From Gemmatimonadota bacterium (GTDB lineage Bacteria > Gemmatimonadota > Gemmatimonadetes > Gemmatimonadales > GWC2-71-9): a stretch of 64,000 bases of DNA. The stretch lies in NCBI GenBank assembly GCA_003222195.1, contig QHVB01000029.1:62001-126000 (forward strand), in the 5' to 3' direction. The notes beneath the pieces were generated by a model, which saw nothing but the letters and a program-made list of their open reading frames with translations, searched no databases and was not told the DNA's origin. Shown here piece by piece: positions 10,348-20,188 of this stretch. The position numbers and the translations under genes were made by a program. The number at the start of each line of letters is the position of its first letter. The stretch's first letter is position 1.

Positions 10348-11519
10348 TGCTTTTCGAAGGAGACCTGCGTGACGCGACGCTGCTCCACCCGCTCTACCAC
10401 CACGCGATAACCGTCGAGCGTCAGCTCGTCGCCGGGCCGGGGCACGCGCCCGAGGACCGAATAGACGAGCCCGCCAACCGTGGAGACCTCGGCGTGGGCG
10501 ATCGTCGTGCCAAGCGCGGCGGACAGCTCATCGAGGCTGGTCCGCCCGTCCACCCAGAGCCGACTTCCATCCTGACGGATTGTCGGCGCAGTCTCGGTAT
10601 CGTGTTCGTCGCGGATCTCGCCGACGATCTCCTCGAGGACATCTTCGCGGGTGATGAGCCCGGAGGTGCCGCCGAACTCATCGACGACGATCGCGATATG
10701 CGCTGGTGTGCCCTGAAAGTCGCGCAGCTGATTGTCGAGGGTCTTCGTCTCGGGAACGAACGCGGCCGGCCGCACCAGCGATTGCCAGCGCATGCCGGGC
10801 TCGGCGAGGCCCATCGCGATGGGCACGAGATCCTTCGCGAACACCACCCCCGCAACGTTGTCGGGAGTGCCGTCCACGACCGGCAACCGGCTGTGCTGGC
10901 TCTGGCGCAAGGCGTCCAGCACTTCGGCAGTGGATGCGGAGATATCGACGCCGGTCATGTCGAGGCGTGGCGTCATCACTTCGTCGACCGTGGTGTCCGC
11001 GAGCGTGAAGACGCCCAGCAGCATGTCGCGCTGCGCGATGCCGAGATCGGGTTGCAGCGGGCGCGGCGTGTGTACGACCGCATGCAGGCCGCGGTCCGCC
11101 CACGCGAGCAGCCAGAGCAGCGGGCCAAAGGGCGCGAGTGTCCGGCGGGTGAGCGGGAGGGCCGCGTCCGACAGCTCCGGCGCGATGCGCGCCACGCTGC
11201 GCGGCAACGCGTCGCCGACGATGAACAGCAGGAGCGTGCCGACGCTCAGCGTCACGAGCGCCTCCGCCCAGGGGCGCGTCCACCACGCCACGGCGTTCGC
11301 GGTCGCGACGGCACCGAGCACGAGGAGCGCCAGACGCGCGATGTGCAACGCGCGATGCAGCGGGACTCTGCGCTCCGCCGCGATGGGCGGCGCATCACCG
11401 AGCGTGTGGAGGGCCTCGCCGACCGCCGCTTCCTCGCCGAGCGTCAGGAGGGCCGCCCAGACGCCGGCGCTGATGCCGACGACGAGCCCGATAAGCCGCA
11501 GAGCCGCTGCGGTGAGCAT
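10344..11519 (-). CDS. CNNM/CorC-HlyC-type membrane protein with CBS pair (first of two)
   Basis: 391 aa. Hydrophobic segments cover about residues 1-150 (e.g. LALLVLGAVATANAVAWW, VGTLLLFIVGDALPR), followed by the CBS pair (DTTVDEVMTPRLDMTGVDI through HIAIVVDEFGGTSGLITREDVLEEIVGEI) and a complete CorC_HlyC domain ending in VVVERVEQRRVTQVSF. The membrane part is only weakly DUF21-like. The ATG shares a base with the ybeY stop (TGATG), matching the common bacterial order phoH, ybeY, corC. A role in Mg2+/Co2+ handling is by family inference. Confidence 0.88.
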   Translation of the reverse strand: MLTAAALRLIGLVVGISAGVWAALLTLGEEAAVGEALHTLGDAPPIAAERRVPLHRALHIARLALLVLGAVATANAVAWWTRPWAEALVTLSVGTLLLFIVGDALPRSVARIAPELSDAALPLTRRTLAPFGPLLWLLAWADRGLHAVVHTPRPLQPDLGIAQRDMLLGVFTLADTTVDEVMTPRLDMTGVDISASTAEVLDALRQSQHSRLPVVDGTPDNVAGVVFAKDLVPIAMGLAEPGMRWQSLVRPAAFVPETKTLDNQLRDFQGTPAHIAIVVDEFGGTSGLITREDVLEEIVGEIRDEHDTETAPTIRQDGSRLWVDGRTSLDELSAALGTTIAHAEVSTVGGLVYSVLGRVPRPGDELTLDGYRVVVERVEQRRVTQVSFEKQ

Positions 11520-11965
11520 CAGCGGAGGATTCGTTTGACGTAGCGTTCTTGCAGCCGCCACATCCGCGATCGGGTGCGGCCTGAGCCCTCGGGATGGTCG
11601 TAGCCGAGCACATGCAGCGTGCCATGTACCGCCAGCCGCACGAGCTCTTCACGCAATCCGGCGCGCGTGCCGTTGCGTGGGGCCTGGGGGCGGGCGCGGG
11701 GGGGAGGGGCTGCGGCCGTTGGGCAGATGTACACGTCGCCCACCACGCGGCCGTCTGGTTGCGGCAACGAGTAGGCGATCACATCGGTGAGCCCGCGGCG
11801 GCCCGTGGCTCGGGCATTGGTCCGGTGCATGGCGGCCGCGGACAAGAGCGTAATGTCCACGTGCGACGCCCTAGGCGCCCGCTCCCACGCCAGCACTCGC
11901 TGCGCGATCCGCATCAACTGGTCAGCGCGCGGTTGCCGGTTGCCAGGCCGCACTGATGCCGCCAC
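11519..11965 (-). CDS. ybeY: Endoribonuclease YbeY (rRNA maturation factor)
   Basis: Zinc-dependent RNase needed for 16S rRNA 3' maturation and ribosome quality control. The metal motif HGTLHVLGYDH (H-x3-H-x5-H) is intact and GLTDVIAYSL matches the family's TDVLSF block. Between the conserved GDVYICP and the metal motif is a Pro/Arg-rich stretch (AAAPPPRARPQAP) encoded by a G-run-rich tract, which looks longer than in relatives. The start is uncertain: the ATG used gives 148 aa with a normal N-terminal length but overlaps the upstream gene by 44 bp. A GTG at 11953 or an ATG at 11914 are alternatives. Confidence 0.92.
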   Translation of the reverse strand: MAASVRPGNRQPRADQLMRIAQRVLAWERAPRASHVDITLLSAAAMHRTNARATGRRGLTDVIAYSLPQPDGRVVGDVYICPTAAAPPPRARPQAPRNGTRAGLREELVRLAVHGTLHVLGYDHPEGSGRTRSRMWRLQERYVKRILR

Positions 11966-14096
11966 TGGACTCCGGATAATCGATGCGATTGTGGTACATC
12001 CCGCTCAACACCACGAGGAACGCCGACTTCACCTGCTCCATCTGTTGCAGCGTGAGCGGGGCTTGGTCCAGCTGGCCGGCGTTGACCTTGGTACGGACGA
12101 TGTGATTGATCGCCTCCTCGATTTTCTGCGGCGTCAGATCTTCGAGCACGCGCAGCGCCGCCTCCACGGAATCGGCGATCATCGAGATGGCGGTTTCCAT
12201 CGAGCGCGGCTTGGGGCCGGGATAGGTGAAGTCCTCGATGTTCTTGGGCTGCCCGCCATCGATCTTTTTGGCCTTGTCGAGGAAGTACGTGATTTCGGTC
12301 GTCCCATGATGCTCGGGGATGAAGGCGGCGACCGCGTCCGGCAAATCGGCCTCGGCGGCGAGCGCCAGGCCGTCGGTGACGTGCGCCTTGATGATCTGCG
12401 CCGACTGCAGCGGCTTCAGCCGATCGTGCGGGTTGTTGCCCGGGATCTGATTCTCGACGAAGTACTGCGGGTTCTTGACCTTCCCGATGTCGTGGTAATA
12501 GCACCCCACGCGTCCCAGCAGCCCGTTCGCCCCGATGCGGTTGCACGCCGCTTCGACCAGGTTCGCCATCGCAACACTGTGCGCGTATGTGCCCGGCGCC
12601 TCGACCGACAGCCGCCGGAGCAGAGGCCGGCTCGGGTCCGACAGCTCGAGCAGCGTGAGATCGGTCGTGATGTGCGTGACCGACTCCGCCACGGGCAGCA
12701 GGAAGAACGTGAGACCGGCCGACACCAGCCCGTTCAGGGCGCCCCAGAAGCCGCGCAGACCGATCTCTTCTATGGACCACCCGCTCGCGAGGCCGAGGGC
12801 GAGCGCCCCGGTCAGGTACCCCGCCGCGATAATGAGCACCGGCGCGTAGAAATTGCTGCGGCTGCGTAGCGTCTTCACCGACAGGGCGGCCGTGACGCCG
12901 CCCACGACGCACAGGAATGTCGCGGGCACGTCGTGGAAGACCGGTTGCAGCCCGACCACTACCGCCAGAATCATCGCTGCGATCATCGAGACGCGCCCGT
13001 TGAACAGCACCGTCATCATCATGGCCAGGAACGGCATGAAGAGGATCTCCGGGTGCGCCGGATAGGACCTCGCGACCAACCCCGCCTGGGTCAGCAAAAT
13101 CGCGAAGAGCGCGCCGATCAGGCCGACTTGCCGGAGGTCGCGGTAGGTCTCGCGGCGATAGAAGACCATCAGGACCCAGAAGATCGCAATGATGAGCGAA
13201 TCACGAAGGAGCGGGCCCACGACGCCACGAATCGAATAGGTGGTCGCGGCGCCGCGTCGCAGCAGCTCCTGATGCAGGGTGACGAGCCGCTCGTGCGCCT
13301 CGTTCGTCACGACCTCGTTCGCCGCGACGATCCGGTCGCCGGCACGCACGATGTATTTGCTCGGATCGACGCTCCCCCGCAGCTCGTTGCGGCGCCGCTC
13401 CGTTTCGAGCGGTTTCGGAATCAGGGTTGGCCGGAAAAACTGCCGCACGAGCTTGAGGTACAGCACGTCACCGACGCTCGAGCCGGCGTCGGGATGGAGC
13501 TGTTTGGCGCGGTTCAGGTACTGAGCGAAGGTGAGCACTTGATCCCGCAGCACCGATGACTCGGTCGAGCCCCGCCGCACGATCAGCTCGCGCGATTGCT
13601 CTCCCTGCAGGACGCCGGGGCCGGTGACGCCCTGCGCCAGCGTGCGGTCGAAGAGCCGCACCAGCGCCTGTTGCATCGCCCGCCGCTTGCCACCCTTGCT
13701 GAGGTACGCCGCTTCCTGTGGGGTAAGGGGAACGCCGTAGTCTCTGGCAGCGCGAATGATCGCCTGGGGACCCTGGTCGCCGGCCGCATCCACCGAGCTG
13801 AAGAAGGCCGCTAGCGTCGTCACGGTGCTGTCATACGCGCGCTGCCGGAACTCGTAGATCGGCTTGGCCGATGCCGCGAGCTCTTCGGCCTCGCGCTGCA
13901 GCTCATCTTCCGACTTGTTCACGACGAAGTTGAAAGGCGCGACGATTTCCTTGTCGGACCGGGCGCCGGGCTCGAGCAGCGGCGCGACGTCGGCGCTGCC
14001 CGACGGGAACGCGACATGCGCGACCAGCGCGAGCGCCGGGACCCACACCCAGCGCACCAGGTGATAGCGCACCTTCTCCTGCGTGGGGAGTTTCAT
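11922..14096 (-). CDS. 7TMR-HDED / 7TM / HD-domain phosphodiesterase (PgpH-like)
   Basis: 724-aa membrane protein. One N-terminal TM helix is followed by a large extracytoplasmic 7TMR-HDED region (about residues 35-270), a seven-helix membrane block (about 285-480) and a cytoplasmic HD hydrolase domain with CYYHDIGKVKNPQYF and AAFIPEHHGTTEITYF. Listeria PgpH with this architecture hydrolyses c-di-AMP, and the substrate here is inferred. ATG begins one base after the phoH stop. It lies in the conserved phoH / 7TM-HD / ybeY arrangement, tying it to RNA and ribosome maintenance genes. Confidence 0.9.
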   Translation of the reverse strand: MKLPTQEKVRYHLVRWVWVPALALVAHVAFPSGSADVAPLLEPGARSDKEIVAPFNFVVNKSEDELQREAEELAASAKPIYEFRQRAYDSTVTTLAAFFSSVDAAGDQGPQAIIRAARDYGVPLTPQEAAYLSKGGKRRAMQQALVRLFDRTLAQGVTGPGVLQGEQSRELIVRRGSTESSVLRDQVLTFAQYLNRAKQLHPDAGSSVGDVLYLKLVRQFFRPTLIPKPLETERRRNELRGSVDPSKYIVRAGDRIVAANEVVTNEAHERLVTLHQELLRRGAATTYSIRGVVGPLLRDSLIIAIFWVLMVFYRRETYRDLRQVGLIGALFAILLTQAGLVARSYPAHPEILFMPFLAMMMTVLFNGRVSMIAAMILAVVVGLQPVFHDVPATFLCVVGGVTAALSVKTLRSRSNFYAPVLIIAAGYLTGALALGLASGWSIEEIGLRGFWGALNGLVSAGLTFFLLPVAESVTHITTDLTLLELSDPSRPLLRRLSVEAPGTYAHSVAMANLVEAACNRIGANGLLGRVGCYYHDIGKVKNPQYFVENQIPGNNPHDRLKPLQSAQIIKAHVTDGLALAAEADLPDAVAAFIPEHHGTTEITYFLDKAKKIDGGQPKNIEDFTYPGPKPRSMETAISMIADSVEAALRVLEDLTPQKIEEAINHIVRTKVNAGQLDQAPLTLQQMEQVKSAFLVVLSGMYHNRIDYPESSGGISAAWQPATAR

Positions 14097-14097
14097 C

Positions 14098-15052
<955 letters not shown>

Positions 15053-15060
<8 letters not shown>

Positions 15061-16825
15061 GAGGGGGCACCACCTTGATGTGAAGGGCCGCGAGATCCTC
15101 GGGGCGCGCCGGAGCCGGCGCGCCTTCGAACAACGCCCGCGCGGCGGTCGTCTTGGGAAATGCGATGACGTCGCGCATCGAGGCGGCGCCCACGATGAGC
15201 ATCACCGTGCGGTCGAATCCGATCGCAAAGCCACCATGGGGCGGAGCGCCGGCCGCGAGCGCGTTCAGCAAGAAGCCGAAGCGTGTTTCGATTTCCTCGG
15301 GGGACAGGCCGAGATGGCGGAACACGGTGCGCTGCACGGCGGGATCCGTGATCCGGATCGAGCCCGAACCGAGCTCGTTACCGTTGTAGACCGCGTCGTA
15401 ATGCAGCGCCCGGCACGCGAACGGGTCGCTGTCGAGTTTGCTCACATCCTCGGGACGCGGCGACGTGAACGGGTGATGCGCGAATACGGGCCTCCCCGTC
15501 TCCGGATCCGGTTCGAAGAGCGGGAAGTCGACTACCCAGCAGAGCGCATGCGCAACCTTCGGTTGCGGCGCGAGTCGCCGGATAACCTCCCGCCGCACCT
15601 TGTCGAGCGCGGGTGACGTCACACGGTCGGGGCCCACCGTTATGAAAGCCACATCGCCATCGCCCACGCCGATCTTGCCGAGCGCTTCGGCGGTGAAATG
15701 TTTGCCGACGGAGCCCGAGAGTTGCTCGCCCTGCCGCTTGACCCAGGCGAGTCCCGGCGCCCCGACCGTCTTGGCCGCTTCGGTGAATTGGTCCACGTCT
15801 TTTCGCGACAGGCTGCCGCCGCCCGGCACCGCGATGCCGCGCACGCGCGAACCGTTGGTCGCGCTCTGAAAGAACGGCACACCGAGTGGCTGGACCTGCG
15901 TGGTCCAGTCCGCGATAGGAAAATCGAACCGCAGGTCGGGCTTGTCCGTCCCGTAGCGCTCCATCGCTTCGCGCCACGTGAGCCGCGGGAATGGACGTGC
16001 AATCTTGTGTCCCGCTTCGTCCCACAGGGCGACAAGCACCTGCTCGACGAAGCCGATGACGTCCTCCTGGGTGACGAAAGACGCCTCGATGTCGATCTGC
16101 GAGAACTCGGGCTGGCGATCGAACCGGAGATCCTCGTCGCGGAAGCAGCGGGCGATCTGGAAGTACCGATCGAAGCCGGAGACCATGAGCAGCTGCTTGT
16201 AGATCTGCGGCGACTGCGGCAACGCGTAGAACTCGCCGGGATGGACGCGGGATGGCACGAGGTAGTCGCGCGCGCCCTCGGGCGTGGGTTTGGTGAGGAT
16301 CGGCGTTTCCAGCTCGAGAAAATCGAGCTCGCTCAACACGCGCCGCGCGCGCTGCAGCAACCGATGGCGCAGGATCAGATTGGCCTGGAGCTCCGGGCGC
16401 CGCAGATCGAGGTGGCGGTACTTGAGGCGCAGCTCTTCGGCCGCGAGCTCTTCCCCCTTCGCGCGCGCGACTTGAATCGCCGGTGTCTCGGCAGGCCCCA
16501 CGACCTGGAGCGCCGTCGCGTGGACCTCGACATCGCCGGTCGCCAGCTCGGGATTGCGGCCCTGCGGCGGGCGGGCGACGACCTCGCCTTCGATCGTGAC
16601 GACCGATTCGCTCTTGAGCGCGTGGGTTTGCGCGATGAGCTCGGCCGGTGCCCAGGCCGGCCCGATGCAGACCTGCACGATGCCGTCCCGATCCCGCAGA
16701 TCGATGAAGACGATTCCGCCGAGGTCGCGGCTCCGGTGGACCCAGCCTCCCAAGCGCACTCGCTGTCCCGCGTGCTCCTTGCGAAGCTGGCCGCAGCGAT
16801 GGGTTCGGAGTGATGTCCGAGTCAC
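15053..16825 (-). CDS. aspS: Aspartyl-tRNA synthetase
   Basis: Charges tRNA-Asp (class II synthetase, 590 aa). An OB-fold anticodon domain (GWVHRSRDLGGIVFIDLRD near 30-48) is followed by class II motif 2 (FRDEDLRFDRQPEFSQID), a bacterial GAD insertion and motif 3 (GFAIGFDRTVMLI). In the anticodon loop region Leu follows RD where non-discriminating enzymes often carry His, but the second diagnostic position is not informative, so specificity is open. The start is a GTG 8 bp downstream of the PTS-IIA gene stop. Confidence 0.97.
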
Positions 16826-16833
16826 ACTGGCGT

Positions 16834-17298
16834 TTATGCGCTCCCCCCCCCTCCCTCTGCTTCGACGAGAATCCGGTAGAACTCTTCTGCATCACTGGCC
16901 GCCAGCAGGCGCGCGCGAATCGGTTCGCGCCGGACGAGCCGCGAGATCCGGCTCAATGCTTTGACGTGGGCACCCGCCTGCGACTCCGGACCGGCGAGCA
17001 AAAAAAACAGCCGGACCGGCTCCCCATCGACGGTTTCATACGGCACCGGCGTCCGCGCCGTGCCGGCAACCGCTATGAGATTGGCGAGGGCTGGGGTCTT
17101 TCCGTGTGGAACCGCGACACCGTAGCCAATGCCAGTCGGGAACTGCCGCTCTCGCTCCATGACCGCTTGGAGGACGTCGGGAGCGGCCCCGTTGCCTCCG
17201 ACCAGGAGCTCGACCAATTCCCGCAGCACGCCCTCCTTACTCTGGGCCCGAATGGGGACCCGGATCCGGTCGGGCGTCAGCAGTTCGGAGAGCCGCAA
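16834..17298 (-). CDS. PTS EIIA (fructose/Ntr-type) domain protein, copy 1
   Basis: 154-aa single EIIA-2 domain, the PtsN type used for regulation rather than sugar uptake. The phosphoacceptor His65 lies in TGIGYGVAVPHGKT. I chose the TTG that begins MRLSELLTPDRI because it aligns with the start of the second copy at 52.4 kb (MRLREFFSEDAI). The open frame extends much further upstream without a sensible start. The last codons (EGGGGSA) contain a nine-base G tract. It is the first gene of the aspS-to-mutase chain, facing a divergent plus-strand gene. No EI, HPr or EIIBC genes are in view. Confidence 0.85.
   Translation of the reverse strand: MRLSELLTPDRIRVPIRAQSKEGVLRELVELLVGGNGAAPDVLQAVMERERQFPTGIGYGVAVPHGKTPALANLIAVAGTARTPVPYETVDGEPVRLFFLLAGPESQAGAHVKALSRISRLVRREPIRARLLAASDAEEFYRILVEAEGGGGSA
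16843..16851. repeat. Nine-base C/G homopolymer tract at the 3' end of EIIA copy 1
   Basis: Nine consecutive C on the plus strand, nine G in the coding strand, four codons before the stop. A frame slip here would replace the C-terminus and carry the reading frame into the aspS start region. Confidence 0.8.
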
Positions 17299-17379
17299 TG
17301 GAGTATGTCCAAGTGCCGTAACCGGTTGAAGATAGTTGACTTGAGTTGACGGCGCCACAGCCGTGAGTAAACGTTCGGC

Positions 17380-18288
17380 ATGCAACGCATTGGCCTGCTG
17401 GTTGTTGGACTGCTCGCGCTGGGCGGGCCGCGCGCGACGGCCCAGCAGGCAACCGGGACGACCCTGTGGCGCGTCGCGGCGACGACCCTGGCCACGCCCC
17501 CGGCCCTCGCGCTCGGGCCGTCCGCGGCAATCTGGAATCCCGCGCAAACCGAAGACGGTGCCCGCCTCCAGTTTGGCATCGACGCCATTCAGACGCCGTC
17601 CGCCGTCGACGCCACGGGCGTCATCGCGACGGTGCGAGTGCCGGCCGGCTCGTTGGGGCAACTCGGTGTGCTGTTCGGGCGCGTGGGCTTGAGCAACATC
17701 TCGCAAACCATCGATAGCCCCGATCCCACGGGCGCGGTGATTCCGGTGTACACGTTCGCGGCCGGCGCGACGTGGTCGCGGATCGTCGCCCGGACGAGCG
17801 TCGGCGCTACCTTGGCCTTCCACGAGACCCGCCTCGATGCGAGCCGCGCTGATCGCTGGACGATGGATGTCGGCGCGAGCCGCACGTTCGGAGTCGACAG
17901 ACTGCGCGTTGCCGCAGCCACGCACTTCTTTTCGTCGCTCAAGGCCAACGACCCCGCGCAGGATATCTTCGCCGGCATCGAAGGCCGCATTTGGAGCGGC
18001 GCGCTCTCGGGTGATCGCGTGGTGGTGCGAGGACGGTATGGGATTTCGTTCGCACATGGGTTCCCGGCCGATCACCAGTTCGGCGCGGGGGCGGAATTCT
18101 CGAAGACAGTCGCGCTCGACCTGATGCTGGCGCGCGAGGGGGCCTATGGCGATCGCGGCGCGAACTGGCGACCCGTTGCCGGCGTGCGAATCGTCATCGG
18201 CAAGTATCGCATCACGCTCGCGCGCGATACCGGCGTGAACGACCTTGGCTCGGCATATCGCGTCGGGGTGGACGCCCGGTTTCGATGA
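17380..18288 (+). CDS. Secreted, probably outer-membrane beta-barrel protein
   Basis: 302 aa with a clear N-terminal signal peptide (MQRIGLLVVGLLALGG, cleavage likely after ATA). The mature part is rich in alternating hydrophobic/polar strands with Gly and aromatic turns (e.g. VVRGRYGISFAHGF, RYGVDARFR-like end GVDARFR), resembling PorV/UPF0164-type barrels. ALALGPSAAIWNPAQ matches the 'GAGRAALGGADAASWNPAGL'-style start of such barrels only loosely. No enzyme motif is visible. It is followed by rlmN with an ATGA overlap and is divergent from the EIIA gene. The function is unknown and the barrel assignment is an inference. Confidence 0.7.
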   Translation: MQRIGLLVVGLLALGGPRATAQQATGTTLWRVAATTLATPPALALGPSAAIWNPAQTEDGARLQFGIDAIQTPSAVDATGVIATVRVPAGSLGQLGVLFGRVGLSNISQTIDSPDPTGAVIPVYTFAAGATWSRIVARTSVGATLAFHETRLDASRADRWTMDVGASRTFGVDRLRVAAATHFFSSLKANDPAQDIFAGIEGRIWSGALSGDRVVVRGRYGISFAHGFPADHQFGAGAEFSKTVALDLMLAREGAYGDRGANWRPVAGVRIVIGKYRITLARDTGVNDLGSAYRVGVDARFR

Positions 18289-19364
18289 GCCTGGACCTGC
18301 TCAGCCTCACTCCGGAAGCCGCGAAGCTCGTCCTGGAAGACTGGCTCGCCCAGCGCGGCGAGGCGCCGTATCGAGTGCGGCAAGTCTTCCCGCGCCTCTG
18401 GCAGCGTCCTGTGGCGCGCTGGGCCGAGGCCACAGACCTCGCTGCCGCCCTGCGAACCGCGCTCGCTGAAGCCTTTCCGCTACGCAGCATGTCGCTGAAA
18501 ACACATCAGGTTTCCGGCGACGGTACCGAGAAATTCTTGTGGGCGCTGGAAGACGGCGAAGCGATCGAATCGGTGCTGATTCCCGAGGGAAAGCGCCGCA
18601 CGCTCTGTATCTCGTCGCAGGCGGGTTGTGCTTTGGGGTGCGTCTTCTGCGCGACCGGGCGCATGGGATTTCGGCGCAATCTCTCGGCCGGAGAGATCGC
18701 CGGGCAGGTGCGCGAGCTGATGCTGCGGGATCCCACTCTCAAGCCGACGAACGTCGTCTTCATGGGAATGGGCGAACCCCTGCTGAATTGGGACGCCGTG
18801 GACACGACTCTCACGATCCTCAATCGGGCGGACGGGCTCGGCATCGGCGCACGCCACATCACCGTGTCGACCGTCGGTATTCTCCCCAATCTGGCGAGGT
18901 TCGCCCGGCGTCCCGAGCAGTTCCGCTTGGCCGTGTCGTTACACGCGCCCAGCTCCACGCTGCGTCGTGAGCTGATGCCGATCGAAAAGAAGTACTCGCT
19001 CGCCGAGGTGATGGACGCGCTGAAGCACTTTCGGCGTCGTGTGACGCTGGAGTATGTGCTCATCGGCGGGAAGAACGACTCGGTCGAGACGGCGGATCAG
19101 CTGGCAGTGCTGGCGCAGCCGCTCGAAGCATTGGTGAATCTGCTGCCGCTGCATCCCGGCGGCGCCCCCGATCTCACACCGAGCAGCCGGGCGCAGATGC
19201 TCGCGTTCGAGCGGCGCCTGAAGCACCGCGGCGTCGAGGCGGTGCTGCGGCGCAGCCGTGGCCTCGATATCAGCGCGGCCTGTGGTCAGCTACGGGTGGA
19301 ACTCGAGGGGGGGGCGCCCAGCCGTCGCAAAGTCCGCGCCGAGGAGCACGCTCACATCGAGTAG
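18285..19364 (+). CDS. rlmN: 23S rRNA/tRNA (adenine-C2) methyltransferase RlmN
   Basis: Radical-SAM methyltransferase for A2503 of 23S rRNA and A37 of some tRNAs. It is 359 aa with the cluster motif CALGCVFCATGRMGF (Cys-x3-Cys-x2-Cys), GMGEPLLNWDAV, and a C-terminal cysteine in SAACGQL that serves as the methylated/resolving Cys. An N-terminal helical domain (about 1-95) is present. The 3' end overlaps the convergent LytR_C gene by 75 bp and contains an eight-base G run. Confidence 0.97.
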   Translation: MSLDLLSLTPEAAKLVLEDWLAQRGEAPYRVRQVFPRLWQRPVARWAEATDLAAALRTALAEAFPLRSMSLKTHQVSGDGTEKFLWALEDGEAIESVLIPEGKRRTLCISSQAGCALGCVFCATGRMGFRRNLSAGEIAGQVRELMLRDPTLKPTNVVFMGMGEPLLNWDAVDTTLTILNRADGLGIGARHITVSTVGILPNLARFARRPEQFRLAVSLHAPSSTLRRELMPIEKKYSLAEVMDALKHFRRRVTLEYVLIGGKNDSVETADQLAVLAQPLEALVNLLPLHPGGAPDLTPSSRAQMLAFERRLKHRGVEAVLRRSRGLDISAACGQLRVELEGGAPSRRKVRAEEHAHIE

Positions 19365-19679
19365 CTTGGAGCTGTCGAGTTCCACTTCGATTCGTCCCTG
19401 CCCCAGCGCCGCCCGCACGCGCTCGCCGACCTTCGTCGTCCCGCGTCGGACGATGATGCGTGTCGAGTCGAGCCCGCTTTCCGTTGCGTTGCCGAAGTAC
19501 ACCACGTCGATGCCGGCGTGACGCAGCAGCCGCGTGCCGATCCGCGCGTTACCGGACCGCCCGCTGGCGTTGAGCACTTCGACGGTGATCGTGCCAACCT
19601 TGTCGCCGGGAATGGGATGGTTTTGCGTCGAGCCGCCGCTGCAGGCGGCAAGCGCGAGCACCACAACGAGGAGCCTCAT
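19290..19679 (-). CDS. LytR C-terminal-domain lipoprotein
   Basis: 129 aa. MRLLVVVLALAACSGGS is a short lipoprotein signal (lipobox LAAC). The rest matches the LytR_C domain: ITVEVLNASGRSGNARIGTRLLRHAGIDVVYFGN, then a D/N-rich strand and VRAALGQGRIEVELDSS. The LytR-CpsA-Psr catalytic domain, usually joined to it, is absent. ATG overlaps the yqeK stop (ATGA). Operons with yqeK followed by LytR-type genes are common, which fits. The cellular role is unknown. Its 3' end is antisense to the end of rlmN. Confidence 0.8.
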   Translation of the reverse strand: MRLLVVVLALAACSGGSTQNHPIPGDKVGTITVEVLNASGRSGNARIGTRLLRHAGIDVVYFGNATESGLDSTRIIVRRGTTKVGERVRAALGQGRIEVELDSSKLLDVSVLLGADFATAGRPPLEFHP

Positions 19680-20188
19680 CTGCCGGGCCGCCCGACCAGG
19701 GAGTTCCAGAACCCGACCGTCTCGTCCGGAAGCATCCACGCCGAGCGGAGCATCCACTCGATCCGGCGGCGCGCAACCTCTCGCAAGACCGCAGCGCGCT
19801 CTTTCGGTACGCGTTGGGCTAACTGCGTGTGATCGGCCGTCGCGGCCGTGGGTTTTCGCGCGGGTTCGAGGAAGTCGGCGAGATATAGCATCCGCCCTAC
19901 CTCATCCCATCCCGCGAATCCGACCGTGTGGTAACGGACCGCATCGAGGACGCCTCGATCCGTTTCGCCGTCGGTTGCCGCCCGGGCGGCAGCCAGTGGG
20001 CCGTGCGCCAGCGGATCTCCGAGCGGCGCGTCACGCAGCGCATCGTGCAGCCAGCCCGCGCGAAGCCAGCGCTCCCGCTCCTGCGGCGAGACGTGCATCG
20101 CCGTCGCCCATTGATCGAGCAGCGCGACCACCCGGTCGATGTGCGCCCGGCGCGCGGGAGACACCTCCGCCCACGCCGGCAGGCTCAC
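19676..20188 (-). CDS. yqeK: HD-domain nucleotide hydrolase YqeK-like
   Basis: 170-aa HD hydrolase. YqeK enzymes cleave diadenosine tetraphosphate symmetrically. Visible motifs: VARAHIDRV-type first His (RRAHIDRVVALL), WLRAGWLHDALRD (the HD pair), AVRYHTVG and YLADFLEPAR. The usual neighbour gene rsfS is not present. The GTG start overlaps the panC stop (GTGA). Confidence 0.85.
   Translation of the reverse strand: MSLPAWAEVSPARRAHIDRVVALLDQWATAMHVSPQERERWLRAGWLHDALRDAPLGDPLAHGPLAAARAATDGETDRGVLDAVRYHTVGFAGWDEVGRMLYLADFLEPARKPTAATADHTQLAQRVPKERAAVLREVARRRIEWMLRSAWMLPDETVGFWNSLVGRPGR

Noticed and set aside
17299-17379. Specific promoter hexamers in the divergent gap before EIIA copy 1 and the barrel protein
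   Set aside because: TTGAC words occur at 17337 and 17347, but no -10 at a sensible distance leaves room for a leader, so no site was called.
17299-18075. Upstream extension of the EIIA copy 1 frame, making a 413-aa protein
   Set aside because: The extension is antisense to a signal-peptide-bearing plus-strand gene and has no domain. The EIIA domain begins exactly at TTG 17298.
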